Below, in pieces: positions 1 to 7,095 of a DNA stretch of 14,771 bases. This DNA is from Deltaproteobacteria bacterium. GTDB taxonomy: Bacteria > Desulfobacterota > GWC2-55-46 > DRQE01. The notes under the pieces were generated by a model. It was not told the DNA's origin and made no database searches. It saw only the letters and a list, made by a program, of their open reading frames with translations. The stretch spans positions 1-14,771 of the forward strand of contig DRQE01000127.1 of NCBI GenBank assembly GCA_011371515.1, given 5' to 3'. The translations under genes were made by a program, and so were the position numbers. How positions within the stretch are numbered: position 1 is the stretch's first letter; each line of letters opens with the position of its first letter.

Positions 1-34
1 CCGCAGATAGTATTGAAGGTGCTATCTTTTTCAT
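1..34 (-). CDS. rpe: Ribulose-phosphate 3-epimerase, N-terminal fragment (runs off left edge)
   Basis: Only the first 11 codons lie in the window, reading MKKIAPSILSA. This matches the conserved first strand of ribulose-phosphate 3-epimerase, whose serine in the PSIL motif lies at the active site. The enzyme interconverts ribulose 5-phosphate and xylulose 5-phosphate in the cytoplasm. A clear Shine-Dalgarno GGAGG sits at 44-48, nine bases before the ATG. The gene starts 24 bases after the nrdJ stop, so it probably belongs to the same transcript. The identity rests on a short but very characteristic N-terminus. Confidence 0.72.
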   Translation of the reverse strand, partial: MKKIAPSILSA

Positions 35-58
35 AAAGTGAATCCTCCGTTTTGTTTT

Positions 59-1786
59 TTAACAGTAAAGACTGTTCTTGCACGAAAGTACCTGTTCCTT
101 TCTTGTTCCACTTCTGTATACGGTTACCCCCTTGCAACCAAGCTCATAGGCAATAAGATAGCTCTCTCTTACCTTTTCTGGTGGTGCATGGGGTGGAAGG
201 TTTATCGTTTTAGAGACCGCATTGTCCGTATGTCTCTGAAAGGCTGCCTGCATCCGTACATGCAGTTCGGGCTCTATGTCGAATGCGGTTACAAAGAGTT
301 TTTTGACTCTATCCGGTACATCTTCTCTCTGTCTTATATCACCACCTTTCGCAATGTATTCCATTAGTTCCTCTGTGTAGAATCCCTCCTCTTCTGCCAC
401 CTTCTTGAAGAGGGGCACAATCTCGTTAAGTTCCATACCGCCGAGTATACGGCGTACATAACCAAGTGCAAAGTAGGGCTCTATTCCCGAGGAGCATCCT
501 GCTATGATGCTTAGTGTGCCTGTTGGTGCTATGGTTGTGGTGGTTGCGTTTCTTACCGGTTTTGTACCCTCTTTGTCGAAAATACTCCCCTTTATACAGG
601 GGAAGGGACCTCTCTTTTCTGCAAGTTCCCGAGAGCTCTGCCAAGCAGTTCTGTTTATAAACTCCATGAGTTCTTCTGCCACCTCAAGGCTTGTCTGGCT
701 TCCATAGGGTATGTTGAGCCTTACCAGAAGGTCTGCAAAACCCATAACGCCGAGGCCAATCTTTCTGGTGCTTTTCGTCATCTTCTCTATCTCTGGCAGA
801 GGAAAGCGGTTCATGTCTATAACATTGTCGAGGAACCTTACGGCAAGCCTTATGATGCCTGCAAGTTCTTGGTAGTCTATGGAGTATCCACCCTGAGGGC
901 TTTTGCGCAGCACCTTGTTGAGGTTAATTGAGCCAAGGTTACATGACTCGTAGGGAAGAAGGGGCTGCTCTCCGCAGGGGTTTGTTGCCTCTATTAGACC
1001 AAGAAGGGGGGTGGGGTTGTGGCGGTTTATCCTGTCTATAAAGAGTACCCCCGGCTCACCGCCCTTCCATGCGCACTCTACCATAAGGTGGAAGACCTCT
1101 TTTGCCCGTTTCTTTTCGGTGATACGGCCTGTGCGGGGATTGATGAGGGGATACTCCTCATCCTTCGAGAGTGCTTCCATGAAGGCATCTGTTATGGCAA
1201 CCGATATGTTGAAGTTTGTGAACTCCGTGGGGTCTTCTTTCGCCCTTATGAACTCTATTATGTCGGGATGATCCACTCTGAGCACACCCATATTGGCACC
1301 CCTTCTTGTGCCACCCTGCTTTATTGCCTCTGTTGCTGCGTTAAAGACCCTCATGAAGGATACAGGTCCACTTGCAAGCCCACCTGTGGACTCCACTATG
1401 TCGTTGGCTGGTCTGAGTTTAGAGAAGGAAAACCCCGTGCCACCGCCTGACTGATGTATTATGGCAGTGTTCTTTACGGCCTCGAATATGCTCTCTATGG
1501 AGTCCTCCACAGGAAGGACGAAGCACGCTGAAAGTTGCTGCAGCCTTCTTCCGGCGTTCATGAGTGTGGGGGAGTTTGGCAGGAACTTGAGTGTGCACAT
1601 GAGCTCAAAGAACCGTTCCTCGTACTCTTCGGGCTTTCCACCGTAGAGTCTTTCTGCCTCTGCAATGTTTTTTGCAACCCTTCGGAACATCTCCTCGGGG
1701 GTTTCGATAATGTTGCCTTCTTTGTCTTTTTTAAGGTATCGTCGTTCAAGGACTGTCAGTGCGCTTTCCGTCAACTCGGGTTTCAT
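59..1786 (-). CDS. nrdJ: Adenosylcobalamin-dependent (class II) ribonucleoside-diphosphate reductase
   Basis: This 575-residue protein makes deoxyribonucleotides with a B12-generated thiyl radical and needs no oxygen. Visible active-site signature: the N-x-C-x-E motif at N269, C271 and E273, with C271 as the radical cysteine. The reducing pair is C88 (in QLSACF) and C282 (in ESCNLGS), eleven residues after C271 as in Thermotoga NrdJ. The PTGTLS substrate loop is near 421-426. There is no N-terminal ATP-cone, and the C-terminus ends early with C569 and C575 (a CX5C pair) in place of the longer zinc-binding tail of many homologues. These terminal cysteines probably relay electrons from thioredoxin. 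The ATG has GGAGG at 1793-1797, six bases upstream. It lies 18 bases after the nitroreductase stop and is probably co-transcribed with it. The short tail is not a frameshift: rpe begins cleanly right after the stop. Confidence 0.95.
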   Translation of the reverse strand: MKPELTESALTVLERRYLKKDKEGNIIETPEEMFRRVAKNIAEAERLYGGKPEEYEERFFELMCTLKFLPNSPTLMNAGRRLQQLSACFVLPVEDSIESIFEAVKNTAIIHQSGGGTGFSFSKLRPANDIVESTGGLASGPVSFMRVFNAATEAIKQGGTRRGANMGVLRVDHPDIIEFIRAKEDPTEFTNFNISVAITDAFMEALSKDEEYPLINPRTGRITEKKRAKEVFHLMVECAWKGGEPGVLFIDRINRHNPTPLLGLIEATNPCGEQPLLPYESCNLGSINLNKVLRKSPQGGYSIDYQELAGIIRLAVRFLDNVIDMNRFPLPEIEKMTKSTRKIGLGVMGFADLLVRLNIPYGSQTSLEVAEELMEFINRTAWQSSRELAEKRGPFPCIKGSIFDKEGTKPVRNATTTTIAPTGTLSIIAGCSSGIEPYFALGYVRRILGGMELNEIVPLFKKVAEEEGFYTEELMEYIAKGGDIRQREDVPDRVKKLFVTAFDIEPELHVRMQAAFQRHTDNAVSKTINLPPHAPPEKVRESYLIAYELGCKGVTVYRSGTRKEQVLSCKNSLYC

Positions 1787-1804
1787 CTTCTTCCTCCACA
1801 GCTG

Positions 1805-2320
1805 TTAAGGGAGTTCCACGATAGCCTCGTCGTGGGATACTCTCTGGGGCGGCAGGGGTTTTTCGTCAGGATAACCAACGGGCACTATTGCAAGGGGACG
1901 GAGGTGTCCATCGAGCCCCAGTATGGTAGAGACCTCATCTTCTTCAAAAGCTCCAACCCACACCGTGCCAAGCCCTACAGAGTATGCCGCAAGCATCAGG
2001 TTTTCTATGCTGCACGCCACATCCTGTATGCAGTACAGGTCTGTTCCCCGTTCTCTGTAGTAGTGGTATATCCTCAGGTCTGCGCAACCCACAACCACCA
2101 GAGGTGCCTCGCTTATGAAGGCCTGTCCAAGGGCTGCAAAGGTAAGCCTGTCTTTTATCTTCTGGTTGTATACAAAGTAGAAGCGTCTGCTCTGAAGGTT
2201 GCCTGCACTGGGTGCCCATATGAGGGCATCTTTTAGGAGCTCTATCTTTTCAGGCTCTATCCCCTTAGGTTTGAACCTTCTGATGGACCTTCTCTCCCTG
2301 ATAGCCCTTATTACATCCAT
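1805..2320 (-). CDS. Nitroreductase family flavoprotein
   Basis: A 171-residue FMN-dependent nitroreductase-fold oxidoreductase. The first 15 residues carry the family's RRSIRRF phosphate-binding segment. APSAGNLQ (about 36-43) is the usual FMN-contact loop, and a helix near 106-125 (ENLMLAAYSVGLGTVWVG) followed by a VPVGYP turn completes the typical C-terminal pattern. Such proteins reduce nitro compounds or quinones with NAD(P)H, or act in other flavin chemistry; the substrate cannot be read from the sequence. It is at the short end of the family. It is the first gene of a probable nitroreductase-nrdJ-rpe transcript with its own promoter at 2348-2376. No strong Shine-Dalgarno is visible before this ATG. 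Confidence 0.9.
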   Translation of the reverse strand: MDVIRAIRERRSIRRFKPKGIEPEKIELLKDALIWAPSAGNLQSRRFYFVYNQKIKDRLTFAALGQAFISEAPLVVVGCADLRIYHYYRERGTDLYCIQDVACSIENLMLAAYSVGLGTVWVGAFEEDEVSTILGLDGHLRPLAIVPVGYPDEKPLPPQRVSHDEAIVELP

Positions 2321-2347
2321 AAAAGTTTCTCGGCAAGACCTTAAGAG

Positions 2348-2376
2348 ATTTTAGCAGGCTTTCCTTTTTCGTGCAA
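2348..2376 (-). promoter_or_regulatory. Sigma-70-like promoter for the nitroreductase-nrdJ transcript
   Basis: On the minus strand a TTGCAC -35 (2371-2376) is followed by a 17-base spacer and a TAAAAT -10 (2348-2353). TGC just before the -10 makes it an extended -10 promoter. The predicted start lies some 20 bases before the nitroreductase ATG. The -35 is weak, the -10 strong. It sits just downstream of the trxA terminator, as expected for a new transcript. Confidence 0.5.
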
Positions 2377-2392
2377 ACCCTTTGGAAAAATA

Positions 2393-2420
2393 AAAAAGCC
2401 CTTTATGCAAAGGGCTTTTT
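2393..2420 (-). terminator. Intrinsic terminator after trxA
   Basis: A perfect 12-base inverted repeat (2393-2404 with 2409-2420) encloses a 4-base loop. It has a GC-rich core, AGCCC/GGGCT, and ends in a run of T on either strand. It lies about 50 bases after the trxA stop. The symmetry would allow termination in both directions, but the trxA side is the relevant one. Confidence 0.88.
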
Positions 2421-2471
2421 GTTGCATCTATCCTGTTTGCTCTGTACACTCAGATGACAGCATGGGTCACA

Positions 2472-2798
2472 CTACAGAGCCCTGTCAATGAGGGCTTTAA
2501 TCTGGTCTTTTGGAACTGCTCCAACTATCTGGTCAACCACCTGTCCATCTTTGAAAAGTATGAGCGTGGGTATACCCCTTACGCCGTACTTTCCGGGTGT
2601 TGATGGGTTCTCGTCTACATTCAGTTTTGCCACCTTTATCTTTCCGGCGTACTCTTCTGCCACCTCCTCAACGAGCGGAGCTATTGCTCTGCAGGGAGCA
2701 CACCACTCTGCCCAGAAGTCCACCAGTGCTGGCACATCTGACTTGAGTATAACGGAGTCGAAGTTTGCATCTGTAACCTCTATGACATTCTCAGCCAT
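2472..2798 (-). CDS. trxA: Thioredoxin
   Basis: A 108-residue thioredoxin of ordinary length. The redox motif is W32-C33-A-P-C36, with alanine where the classical motif has glycine. The buried D27 and the cis-proline P77 (GIPT) that shape the active site are both present. It reduces disulfides in the cytoplasm; likely clients here are the class II ribonucleotide reductase and the peroxiredoxin encoded nearby. The WCAPC variant is known from other bacterial thioredoxins. GGAGG at 2809-2813 lies ten bases before the ATG. The gene follows the CsgG-family gene by 23 bases, so both probably share a transcript that ends at the terminator at 2393-2420. Confidence 0.96.
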   Translation of the reverse strand: MAENVIEVTDANFDSVILKSDVPALVDFWAEWCAPCRAIAPLVEEVAEEYAGKIKVAKLNVDENPSTPGKYGVRGIPTLILFKDGQVVDQIVGAVPKDQIKALIDRAL

Positions 2799-2821
2799 CT
2801 TTACCGAACCTCCATTCGTTT

Positions 2822-4216
2822 TTAATACTTTGTAACCCTTATGTTGGTTACAAGCACATAGTTTTCTTCATCGAGGTTGCCCCACTGGGCTATAACGAAG
2901 CCGTCTCTGTTTTTGTTCTTCTTTACAGGGCTTATCTCCTCTGTTGCCACCCTTCTGCCGTCTACAAAGAGCCTTACCTTGCCGTCTTTCTGCTGTATGG
3001 CAAGGGTGTAGTGGGTTTTTGGTGAAAGTTTTATTGTTAGTTTCTTTCCGGCAAAGTAGGAGTTTATGCTCTGTGACGTACCCTCAATCTTTACTGCCTC
3101 GCCCTTGCCGTTTCTGCCAAGGGCAACCCATATGCCAGGGTTTCCAGCCCAGCAACTCTTACAATGGAAGTATATGTCCATCTCCAAGGCGAAGTCTCCC
3201 TTTATGTTGAGTTTTCTTGCCACCCTCGAGTTTGGCGTTATGTTCACGAGCCAGCGTTTGCCATCGAACTCAACGCATTCGGCGTTACCCTTTATTATTC
3301 TCACTGTCTTTGGTCTTTCTGTGCACTTTGAGAAGTCCTCTGCAAAGATTACCTTTTTACCGGGCGTGAAGCCTGTTGAAAGCCTTTTAAGTCCTCCACC
3401 ACCTGCTGCACCTCCAACCCTTTTGAGTCCGCTGGAAGAAGATGCCCTTTTAACCCCTGAGGGTACTTCCGTGCCCTCTGGTGTGTACCTGAAGTAGCTA
3501 TCGGGGGTCTGGCTTGCTATGTAGTTTACGGCATTCTCTATGAGCACCCTTACGGCTTTTTCCATGGGAGTGTTTTTATAAACACCCAGTCCGCCGCCGA
3601 GTATGCCTGCCGAACCCCAGCCCAGACCTGCACCACCAATGTTGAATGAAGAAGCCTTACCCTCAACGGTGGTTGTGTTTACTATCCTTCTTGTTCTCAC
3701 ATCAACGAGTCTCAGGTCCATCGATATGTAGGCTTCTTTCTTGCCGAACTTGATTCCACCAAGGAAACCCGGCACCAGTCCGCCACCGCCTACATCCATA
3801 CCACTTGCATTTGGTTCAAATGCGGTTATGGAGCCGAATATTATAAGGTCTGCAGCCTCCCAGCCACCTGCCTGTATGGCGCTCTTTTCTTTAACATAGC
3901 CACTGGCAGAAAGGTCAAGCTCTTCCATCATCTCCTGCATCTCTTCCTTTCCGCCGAGCACTATAAACTTGTTGGTCTTGAACAGCCCGCTTATGAGCAT
4001 GTCTCTTAAGCCATCTCCTATTGCCCCCGAACACTTTGCAGCCTTACACTTTATGCGAGCAACAGATATTCTTGCCTTTGGTCCCGTGTAGGTTGTAACC
4101 TGCTGTACCGAGGGTCCCCCACCTTTTACCTCTGTGGTTACTGGTGTTACGCACGAGGTCAGTGTGAGCCCAAGGATTAAGAGAAAAATAAAAGAAACGA
4201 ATCCACTGCCTTTCAT
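2822..4216 (-). CDS. CsgG-domain outer-membrane lipoprotein with C-terminal sandwich-like domain
   Basis: Predicted 464-residue lipoprotein. Residues 1-21 form a signal peptide ending in the lipobox LTSC, with C22 as the lipidated cysteine. Residues about 45-235 resemble the CsgG/Curli-assembly family: a beta strand and an [14 protein letters not shown] helix, with a glycine-rich segment at 142-156. A flexible Gly/Ser linker (about 245-285) repeats GLKR twice. Residues about 287-464 look like a beta-rich concanavalin/LamG-type domain (VIFAEDFS start, repeated short strands, [13 protein letters not shown]), containing C298, C314, C352 and C355. I chose the ATG at 4216 because AAAGGAGG lies 11 bases upstream. 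An upstream ATG at 4240 would add eight residues, lacks a ribosome site and spoils the signal peptide. Canonical CsgG is about 260-280 residues, so the C-terminal domain is extra. Its role is unknown; envelope assembly or secretion is an inference. Confidence 0.8.
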   Translation of the reverse strand: MKGSGFVSFIFLLILGLTLTSCVTPVTTEVKGGGPSVQQVTTYTGPKARISVARIKCKAAKCSGAIGDGLRDMLISGLFKTNKFIVLGGKEEMQEMMEELDLSASGYVKEKSAIQAGGWEAADLIIFGSITAFEPNASGMDVGGGGLVPGFLGGIKFGKKEAYISMDLRLVDVRTRRIVNTTTVEGKASSFNIGGAGLGWGSAGILGGGLGVYKNTPMEKAVRVLIENAVNYIASQTPDSYFRYTPEGTEVPSGVKRASSSSGLKRVGGAAGGGGLKRLSTGFTPGKKVIFAEDFSKCTERPKTVRIIKGNAECVEFDGKRWLVNITPNSRVARKLNIKGDFALEMDIYFHCKSCWAGNPGIWVALGRNGKGEAVKIEGTSQSINSYFAGKKLTIKLSPKTHYTLAIQQKDGKVRLFVDGRRVATEEISPVKKNKNRDGFVIAQWGNLDEENYVLVTNIRVTKY

Positions 4217-4227
4217 AGTTAAAGATA

Positions 4228-4232
4228 CCTCC
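4228..4232 (-). promoter_or_regulatory. Shine-Dalgarno that sets the CsgG-lipoprotein start
   Basis: GGAGG within AAAGGAGG lies 11 bases before the ATG at 4216. It overlaps the end of the upstream gene, whose stop is at 4234-4236. It is the reason to prefer 4216 over the ATG at 4240. Confidence 0.75.
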
Positions 4233-4233
4233 T

Positions 4234-4635
4234 TTACCATGGTTCTGTTAGCTCATCAGGTGTAACTATCCTCATGTGCACTGTATCTCTCTTTGCACCT
4301 ATCTGGGCTGCAGCCTTTTCGATAACAAGAGCCTTTATGTTCTTGATATACAGGCTGCGTATAATGGTTGCTCCTGTTCTGTAGGTAATCCTTACGCCCT
4401 GAACCTGCTCGTATCTGTCTACAACGATGTCCAGCCTTTCGAGGTTTTTAAGCCCTATGCCACCTGCGGTTGAGAAGACGATCTGGGTTGCATTGGGGCC
4501 TGCCTGTGGGATGGTATCTCCTGAGACGACAATGACCCTCTTTACAGGTACCAGAGCCTCTCTTATCACCTCTGCCTGTGCCACTAAAGGCAGTATCAAT
4601 ATTATTGTGGCGGTTATGAGCAGTAATCTTCGCAT
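4234..4635 (-). CDS. Small exported protein of unknown function, upstream of CsgG-type lipoprotein
   Basis: A 133-residue protein I do not recognise. Residues 1-21 form a classical signal peptide with a predicted AQA cleavage site, so the mature protein of about 112 residues is probably periplasmic or surface-located. The rest is rich in alternating hydrophobic residues, suggesting beta strands (VKRVIVVSGDTI, LDIVVDRYE, VRITYRTGATIIRSLYI). It has no cysteine in the mature part and no recognised catalytic motif. The stop lies 17 bases before the CsgG-type start, so the two are very probably co-expressed. It may be a partner or substrate of that lipoprotein, but this is only inferred from position. 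A TTGACA -35-like element lies at 4669-4674. Confidence 0.7.
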   Translation of the reverse strand: MRRLLLITATIILILPLVAQAEVIREALVPVKRVIVVSGDTIPQAGPNATQIVFSTAGGIGLKNLERLDIVVDRYEQVQGVRITYRTGATIIRSLYIKNIKALVIEKAAAQIGAKRDTVHMRIVTPDELTEPW

Positions 4636-4645
4636 TTCCCTACTT

Positions 4646-4674
4646 TAATTAACCTTTTTGTAAAGAAATGTCAA
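4646..4674 (-). promoter_or_regulatory. Possible promoter for the exported protein-CsgG-trxA transcript
   Basis: An exact TTGACA (4669-4674) is followed 17 bases later by TAATTA (4646-4651), a poor -10. The predicted start would be only a few bases from the ATG at 4635. The -35 is convincing, the -10 is not. Confidence 0.35.
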
Positions 4675-4708
4675 TCTTTTATTTTGCCCCATGAAGGCAG
4701 TTTTGGTT

Positions 4709-4761
4709 AAAAAGGTGGGGACGGCACATTTTCTTAAGGCAGGCTATGTTGTGCCGTCCCC
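4709..4761 (-). terminator. Large hairpin with T-run, ending the peroxide operon
   Basis: A perfect 12-base inverted repeat, GGGGACGGCACA at 4717-4728 and TGTGCCGTCCCC at 4750-4761, encloses a 21-base loop. On the minus strand the stem is followed by ACC and then TTTTT, so it can act as an intrinsic terminator about 80 bases after the miniprotein stop. The repeat resembles GGGGACGGCACA-type boundary sequences that I recall next to REP-associated tyrosine transposases, so it could also be a dispersed repeat that was captured as a terminator. Confidence 0.6.
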
Positions 4762-4842
4762 GTGGTTGAGGGGTTTTGTTGAGTGGGGCTGGGTAGTCAG
4801 TATTTTAGAATATGCAGGGTGTGGGGCTACCCCGCATGGCGT

Positions 4843-4944
4843 TTACTCCTTTGCGAACTCTCTGCCCTCACACTCGGGGCATTTTCTGGGCTTACATCTG
4901 GATTCTTTTGAGTATCCACATTTCTGACACTTCCATAGAGCCAT
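4843..4944 (-). CDS. RCKP-type rubredoxin-like miniprotein (33 aa)
   Basis: A 33-residue protein carrying two CxxC pairs, C6-x-x-C9 and C22-x-x-C25, the arrangement of a rubredoxin or zinc-ribbon metal site. The RCKPRKCPEC segment (16-25) adds a fifth cysteine, C17. This RCKP motif marks a known family of tiny rubredoxin-like proteins. It probably binds iron or zinc in the cytoplasm. A strong Shine-Dalgarno GGAGG at 4955-4959 lies ten bases before the ATG, which supports translation of so short a frame. It begins 31 bases after the peroxiredoxin stop and is the last gene of the PerR operon. A role in electron transfer to the peroxidase or peroxiredoxin, or in metal storage, is an inference from position. 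Confidence 0.85.
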   Translation of the reverse strand: MALWKCQKCGYSKESRCKPRKCPECEGREFAKE

Positions 4945-4975
4945 CTTAAGTTTACCTCCTTAATGTTTTTGTATT

Positions 4976-5569
4976 TTAAAAGTGTGACTGGGCGTACTTT
5001 TCAAGGCCCTTGGGATCCGGCTTCATGCCCTCTTTTCCTTTCTCCCAGTTTGCAGGGCACACTTCACCGTGCTCCTCGCAGAACTGTATGGCATCTATCA
5101 CCCTGAGCACCTCGTCCACGTTTCTTCCTATGGGAAGGTCGTTTATTGTTATGTGTTTCAGTATTCCTTCGCGGTCGAGTATGAAGAGCCCTCTGAGTGC
5201 CACACCTGCATCCTCAAGTAGCACGCCGTAGCTCTGGCTTATCCTCTTGTTGAGGTCTGCCACAAGGGGATAGGTTATCTCACCTATGCCGCCTTTCTTC
5301 CTCGGGGTGTTGCGCCATGCTGTATGGGTGTAGACACTGTCAACAGATATGCCGATGACCTCTGTGTTGCGCTGCTTGAACTCCTCTATTCTGTCGCTGA
5401 AGGCTATTACCTCTGTGGGACACACGAAGGTGAAGTCCAGCGGGTAGAAGAAGAGCACCACGTATTTACCCCTGTAGTCTGAAAGTTTCAGCTCCTTTAT
5501 AGAGCCATCCGGCATTACCGCCTGTGCCGTAAAGTCTGGTGCAGGTTTCTGTACCCTTGCTTCTGACAT
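4976..5569 (-). CDS. Typical 2-Cys peroxiredoxin (AhpC/Prx1 type)
   Basis: A 197-residue cytoplasmic peroxiredoxin that reduces hydrogen peroxide and organic hydroperoxides. The peroxidatic cysteine is C50 in the FTFVCPTE motif, with T47 and R126 (VALRGLFI) completing the usual active site. The resolving cysteine is C171 in EVCPANW; C164 is nearby. A GGIG segment (93-96) occupies the position where overoxidation-sensitive enzymes have GGLG, but the C-terminal YF motif is absent, so sensitivity cannot be settled. Thioredoxin is the usual reductant. GGAGG at 5579-5583 lies nine bases before the ATG. It is the third gene of the PerR operon, 25 bases after the cytochrome peroxidase stop, and is followed by the 33-residue miniprotein. 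Confidence 0.95.
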   Translation of the reverse strand: MSEARVQKPAPDFTAQAVMPDGSIKELKLSDYRGKYVVLFFYPLDFTFVCPTEVIAFSDRIEEFKQRNTEVIGISVDSVYTHTAWRNTPRKKGGIGEITYPLVADLNKRISQSYGVLLEDAGVALRGLFILDREGILKHITINDLPIGRNVDEVLRVIDAIQFCEEHGEVCPANWEKGKEGMKPDPKGLEKYAQSHF

Positions 5570-5594
5570 GGTTTACTACCTCCTTTAATTTTTA

Positions 5595-6599
5595 TTAATT
5601 TGTGCTTACATCAGGTTTTGGTGTTTCAGCTGTAGATGGTGGAAGCACAGGTATCGTAATATCGGGCCTTTTACCTGTCAGGGACTTAAGGAACGCCACT
5701 ATGTACTTAACCTCTTTGTCTTTCAGCTTCACACCAAGCTGCTTTTTTGCCATTATTCTTACAGCCTCTTCAAGGCTCCACACGCTGCCATCGTGGAAGT
5801 AAGGGTATGTAAGCTCCACATTCCTGAGGGATGCAACCCTGAAGACCTTTTTGTCTTTTTCGTTCTTTGTAACCGTATATCTACCTTCATCGGTGCCGTA
5901 GTCGAACTTCTGAAAACTTCCACCACCTATGCCAACTCCGTTGTGGCAGAAGACACAGCCCTTCTTTACGAAGAGTTTGAGCCCCTTTTTAGCATCCTCT
6001 GAGAGCGCATTCTTGTCGCCCTTCAGGTACGCATCGAAGGGTGAGGGGGTCATGAGTGTTCTCTCGAAGGCAGCAATGGCTTTTGCTATGTTATCCAGCG
6101 TTATGGGGTCTTTTTCCTTCGGAAATGCCTTCTTGAAGAGGGCAACATACTCTGGTATGGACTTGAGCCTTTCTACAACAAGCTCCTCGGTTGCTGCCAT
6201 CTCTACAGGGTTTACTATGGGTCCCTTTGCCTGCTCCTCCACCGTTGCGGCTCTGCCATCCCAGAACTGGCTTCCCAGCACTGCTGCATTGAACACGCTG
6301 GGTGCGTTGCGTCCACCTATCTGCCAACCATGGCCTATGGATGTGGAGAGGTTGTCCACCCCGCCAGAGGTAAGGCCGTGGCAGCTGTTACAGCTTATAA
6401 AACCGCTCTTTGAGAGCCTTGGCTCAAAGTAGAGCATCTTGCCGAGCTCTACCTTCTCAGGGGTTAGGGGATTATCCTTACTCTCTGCAACCTCTGGAAG
6501 AGGTTTGAACATCTCCGTAAGGTCCTCTGCCTGCGAAGGCAGATACAGAAGTAATGAGAATAGAAGTAGTGCCAGTGTTACGATGCCGGTACGCCTCAT
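5595..6599 (-). CDS. Periplasmic di-heme cytochrome c peroxidase (CcpA/MauG family)
   Basis: A 334-residue exported protein that reduces hydrogen peroxide to water with electrons from periplasmic carriers. Signal peptide 1-24 ends at PSQA. The two covalent heme sites are CNSCH (C70, C73, H74) and CVFCH (C215, C218, H219). H90 and the FWDGRA motif (112-117), together with M283 in a RIMAKKQLG context, match known distal-ligand regions of the family; the assignments of individual ligands are inferred. I start at the ATG at 6599: it has GGAGG five bases upstream (6605-6609) and yields a clean signal peptide. An ATG at 6626 would add nine charged residues. The ATG overlaps the perR stop by four bases (ATGA), implying translational coupling. 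Confidence 0.93.
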   Translation of the reverse strand: MRRTGIVTLALLLFSLLLYLPSQAEDLTEMFKPLPEVAESKDNPLTPEKVELGKMLYFEPRLSKSGFISCNSCHGLTSGGVDNLSTSIGHGWQIGGRNAPSVFNAAVLGSQFWDGRAATVEEQAKGPIVNPVEMAATEELVVERLKSIPEYVALFKKAFPKEKDPITLDNIAKAIAAFERTLMTPSPFDAYLKGDKNALSEDAKKGLKLFVKKGCVFCHNGVGIGGGSFQKFDYGTDEGRYTVTKNEKDKKVFRVASLRNVELTYPYFHDGSVWSLEEAVRIMAKKQLGVKLKDKEVKYIVAFLKSLTGKRPDITIPVLPPSTAETPKPDVSTN

Positions 6600-7024
6600 T
6601 TCGTCCTCCTTTTTGTCTTGTTGCATTTTTTACACACACCGTAGAAGTCTATGTGGTTCGATATGGGGGTGAACTCCTCCGTTACTTCTGGAGGAAGCTC
6701 AAGTGCTGATGAGTAGTCTACGAACACATCGCCTATCTTTCCACATCGGGTGCATACGATGTGATGGTGTGGTGTGGTGTTTGGGTCAAAGTGTTTACGC
6801 TCGGGGTCTATGGTGAGCTCCATGACCTCGCCCATCTCGAGAAGCGCCTGCAGGGTGTTGTATACCGTTGCAAAGGATATTGTGGGATGCTTCTTCTTTA
6901 CAGCCCTGTATATATCCTCCGCTGTTGGGTGAGAGGTGTTGCCATCAAGATACTCAAGGATGGCAAGCCTCTGCGGGGTCAGCTTAAGCCCCTTGCTTCT
7001 GTATTTCTCTATTCGCTCCATCAT
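6596..7024 (-). CDS. perR: PerR-type peroxide-responsive Fur-family repressor
   Basis: A 142-residue Fur-family regulator with an N-terminal winged helix (about 1-75) and a metal-binding dimerisation domain. Aligned with Bacillus PerR with a constant offset of five, every regulatory metal ligand is present: H32, D80, H86, H88 and D99. So are the four structural zinc cysteines: C91, C94, C131 and C134. Aspartate at 99 is the PerR-type residue where classical Fur has glutamate. In the family, iron at this site lets peroxide oxidise the histidines and release DNA. Two adjacent PerR-box-like palindromes lie on its own promoter, so it probably represses itself and the downstream peroxidase genes. 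The stop overlaps the next start by four bases. ATGATG gives two possible starts; no clear Shine-Dalgarno is visible. Confidence 0.92.
   Translation of the reverse strand: MMERIEKYRSKGLKLTPQRLAILEYLDGNTSHPTAEDIYRAVKKKHPTISFATVYNTLQALLEMGEVMELTIDPERKHFDPNTTPHHHIVCTRCGKIGDVFVDYSSALELPPEVTEEFTPISNHIDFYGVCKKCNKTKRRTK
6605..6609 (-). promoter_or_regulatory. Shine-Dalgarno that sets the cytochrome peroxidase start
   Basis: GGAGG within AAAGGAGGACGAAATG, inside the end of perR, is five bases before the ATG at 6599. This is why 6599 is chosen over 6626. Confidence 0.75.
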
Positions 7025-7031
7025 GGCTCGT

Positions 7032-7046
7032 TTAGAATAATTCCAA
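7032..7046 (-). promoter_or_regulatory. PerR-box-like operator 2 (proximal to the perR start codon)
   Basis: Minus-strand sequence TTGGAATTATTCTAA is a 7-1-7 inverted repeat differing from the perfect form at one position. It resembles the TTATAATnATTATAA Per-box consensus. It lies between the predicted transcription start and the start codon, centred 17 bases from the other box. Confidence 0.7.
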
Positions 7047-7048
7047 CT

Positions 7049-7063
7049 TTTGAATAATTCTAA
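7049..7063 (-). promoter_or_regulatory. PerR-box-like operator 1 (overlaps the -10)
   Basis: Minus-strand TTAGAATTATTCAAA is a near-perfect 7-1-7 inverted repeat of the Per-box type. It contains the TAGAAT -10 element, so a bound repressor would block RNA polymerase directly. Confidence 0.75.
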
Positions 7064-7085
7064 TTCAAGAAAAACGGGCTGTCAA
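7057..7085 (-). promoter_or_regulatory. Sigma-70 promoter of the perR operon
   Basis: Consensus TTGACA -35 (7080-7085), a 17-base spacer and TAGAAT -10 (7057-7062). A run of nine A on the minus strand ends three bases upstream of the -35, like an UP element. The predicted start near 7050 gives a leader of about 25 bases. The -35 is only ten bases after the rhomboid stop codon. Confidence 0.82.
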
Positions 7086-7095
7086 GTCTTTTTTT

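Noticed and set aside
1535..2236. A 233-residue open frame on the plus strand
   Set aside because: It runs antisense to the nrdJ N-terminus and the nitroreductase, has no ribosome site and looks like a shadow of real coding sequence.
4217..4240. Longer start for the CsgG-type lipoprotein (ATG at 4240)
   Set aside because: No ribosome site, overlaps the upstream stop and puts charged residues before the signal peptide; 4216 fits better.
4762..4795. G-rich run as a possible quadruplex
   Set aside because: G runs are uneven and one loop is about 11 bases; no other support.
6600..6626. Longer start for the cytochrome peroxidase (ATG at 6626)
   Set aside because: Adds nine charged residues before the signal peptide, and the GGAGG at 6605-6609 lies downstream of it, pointing to 6599.
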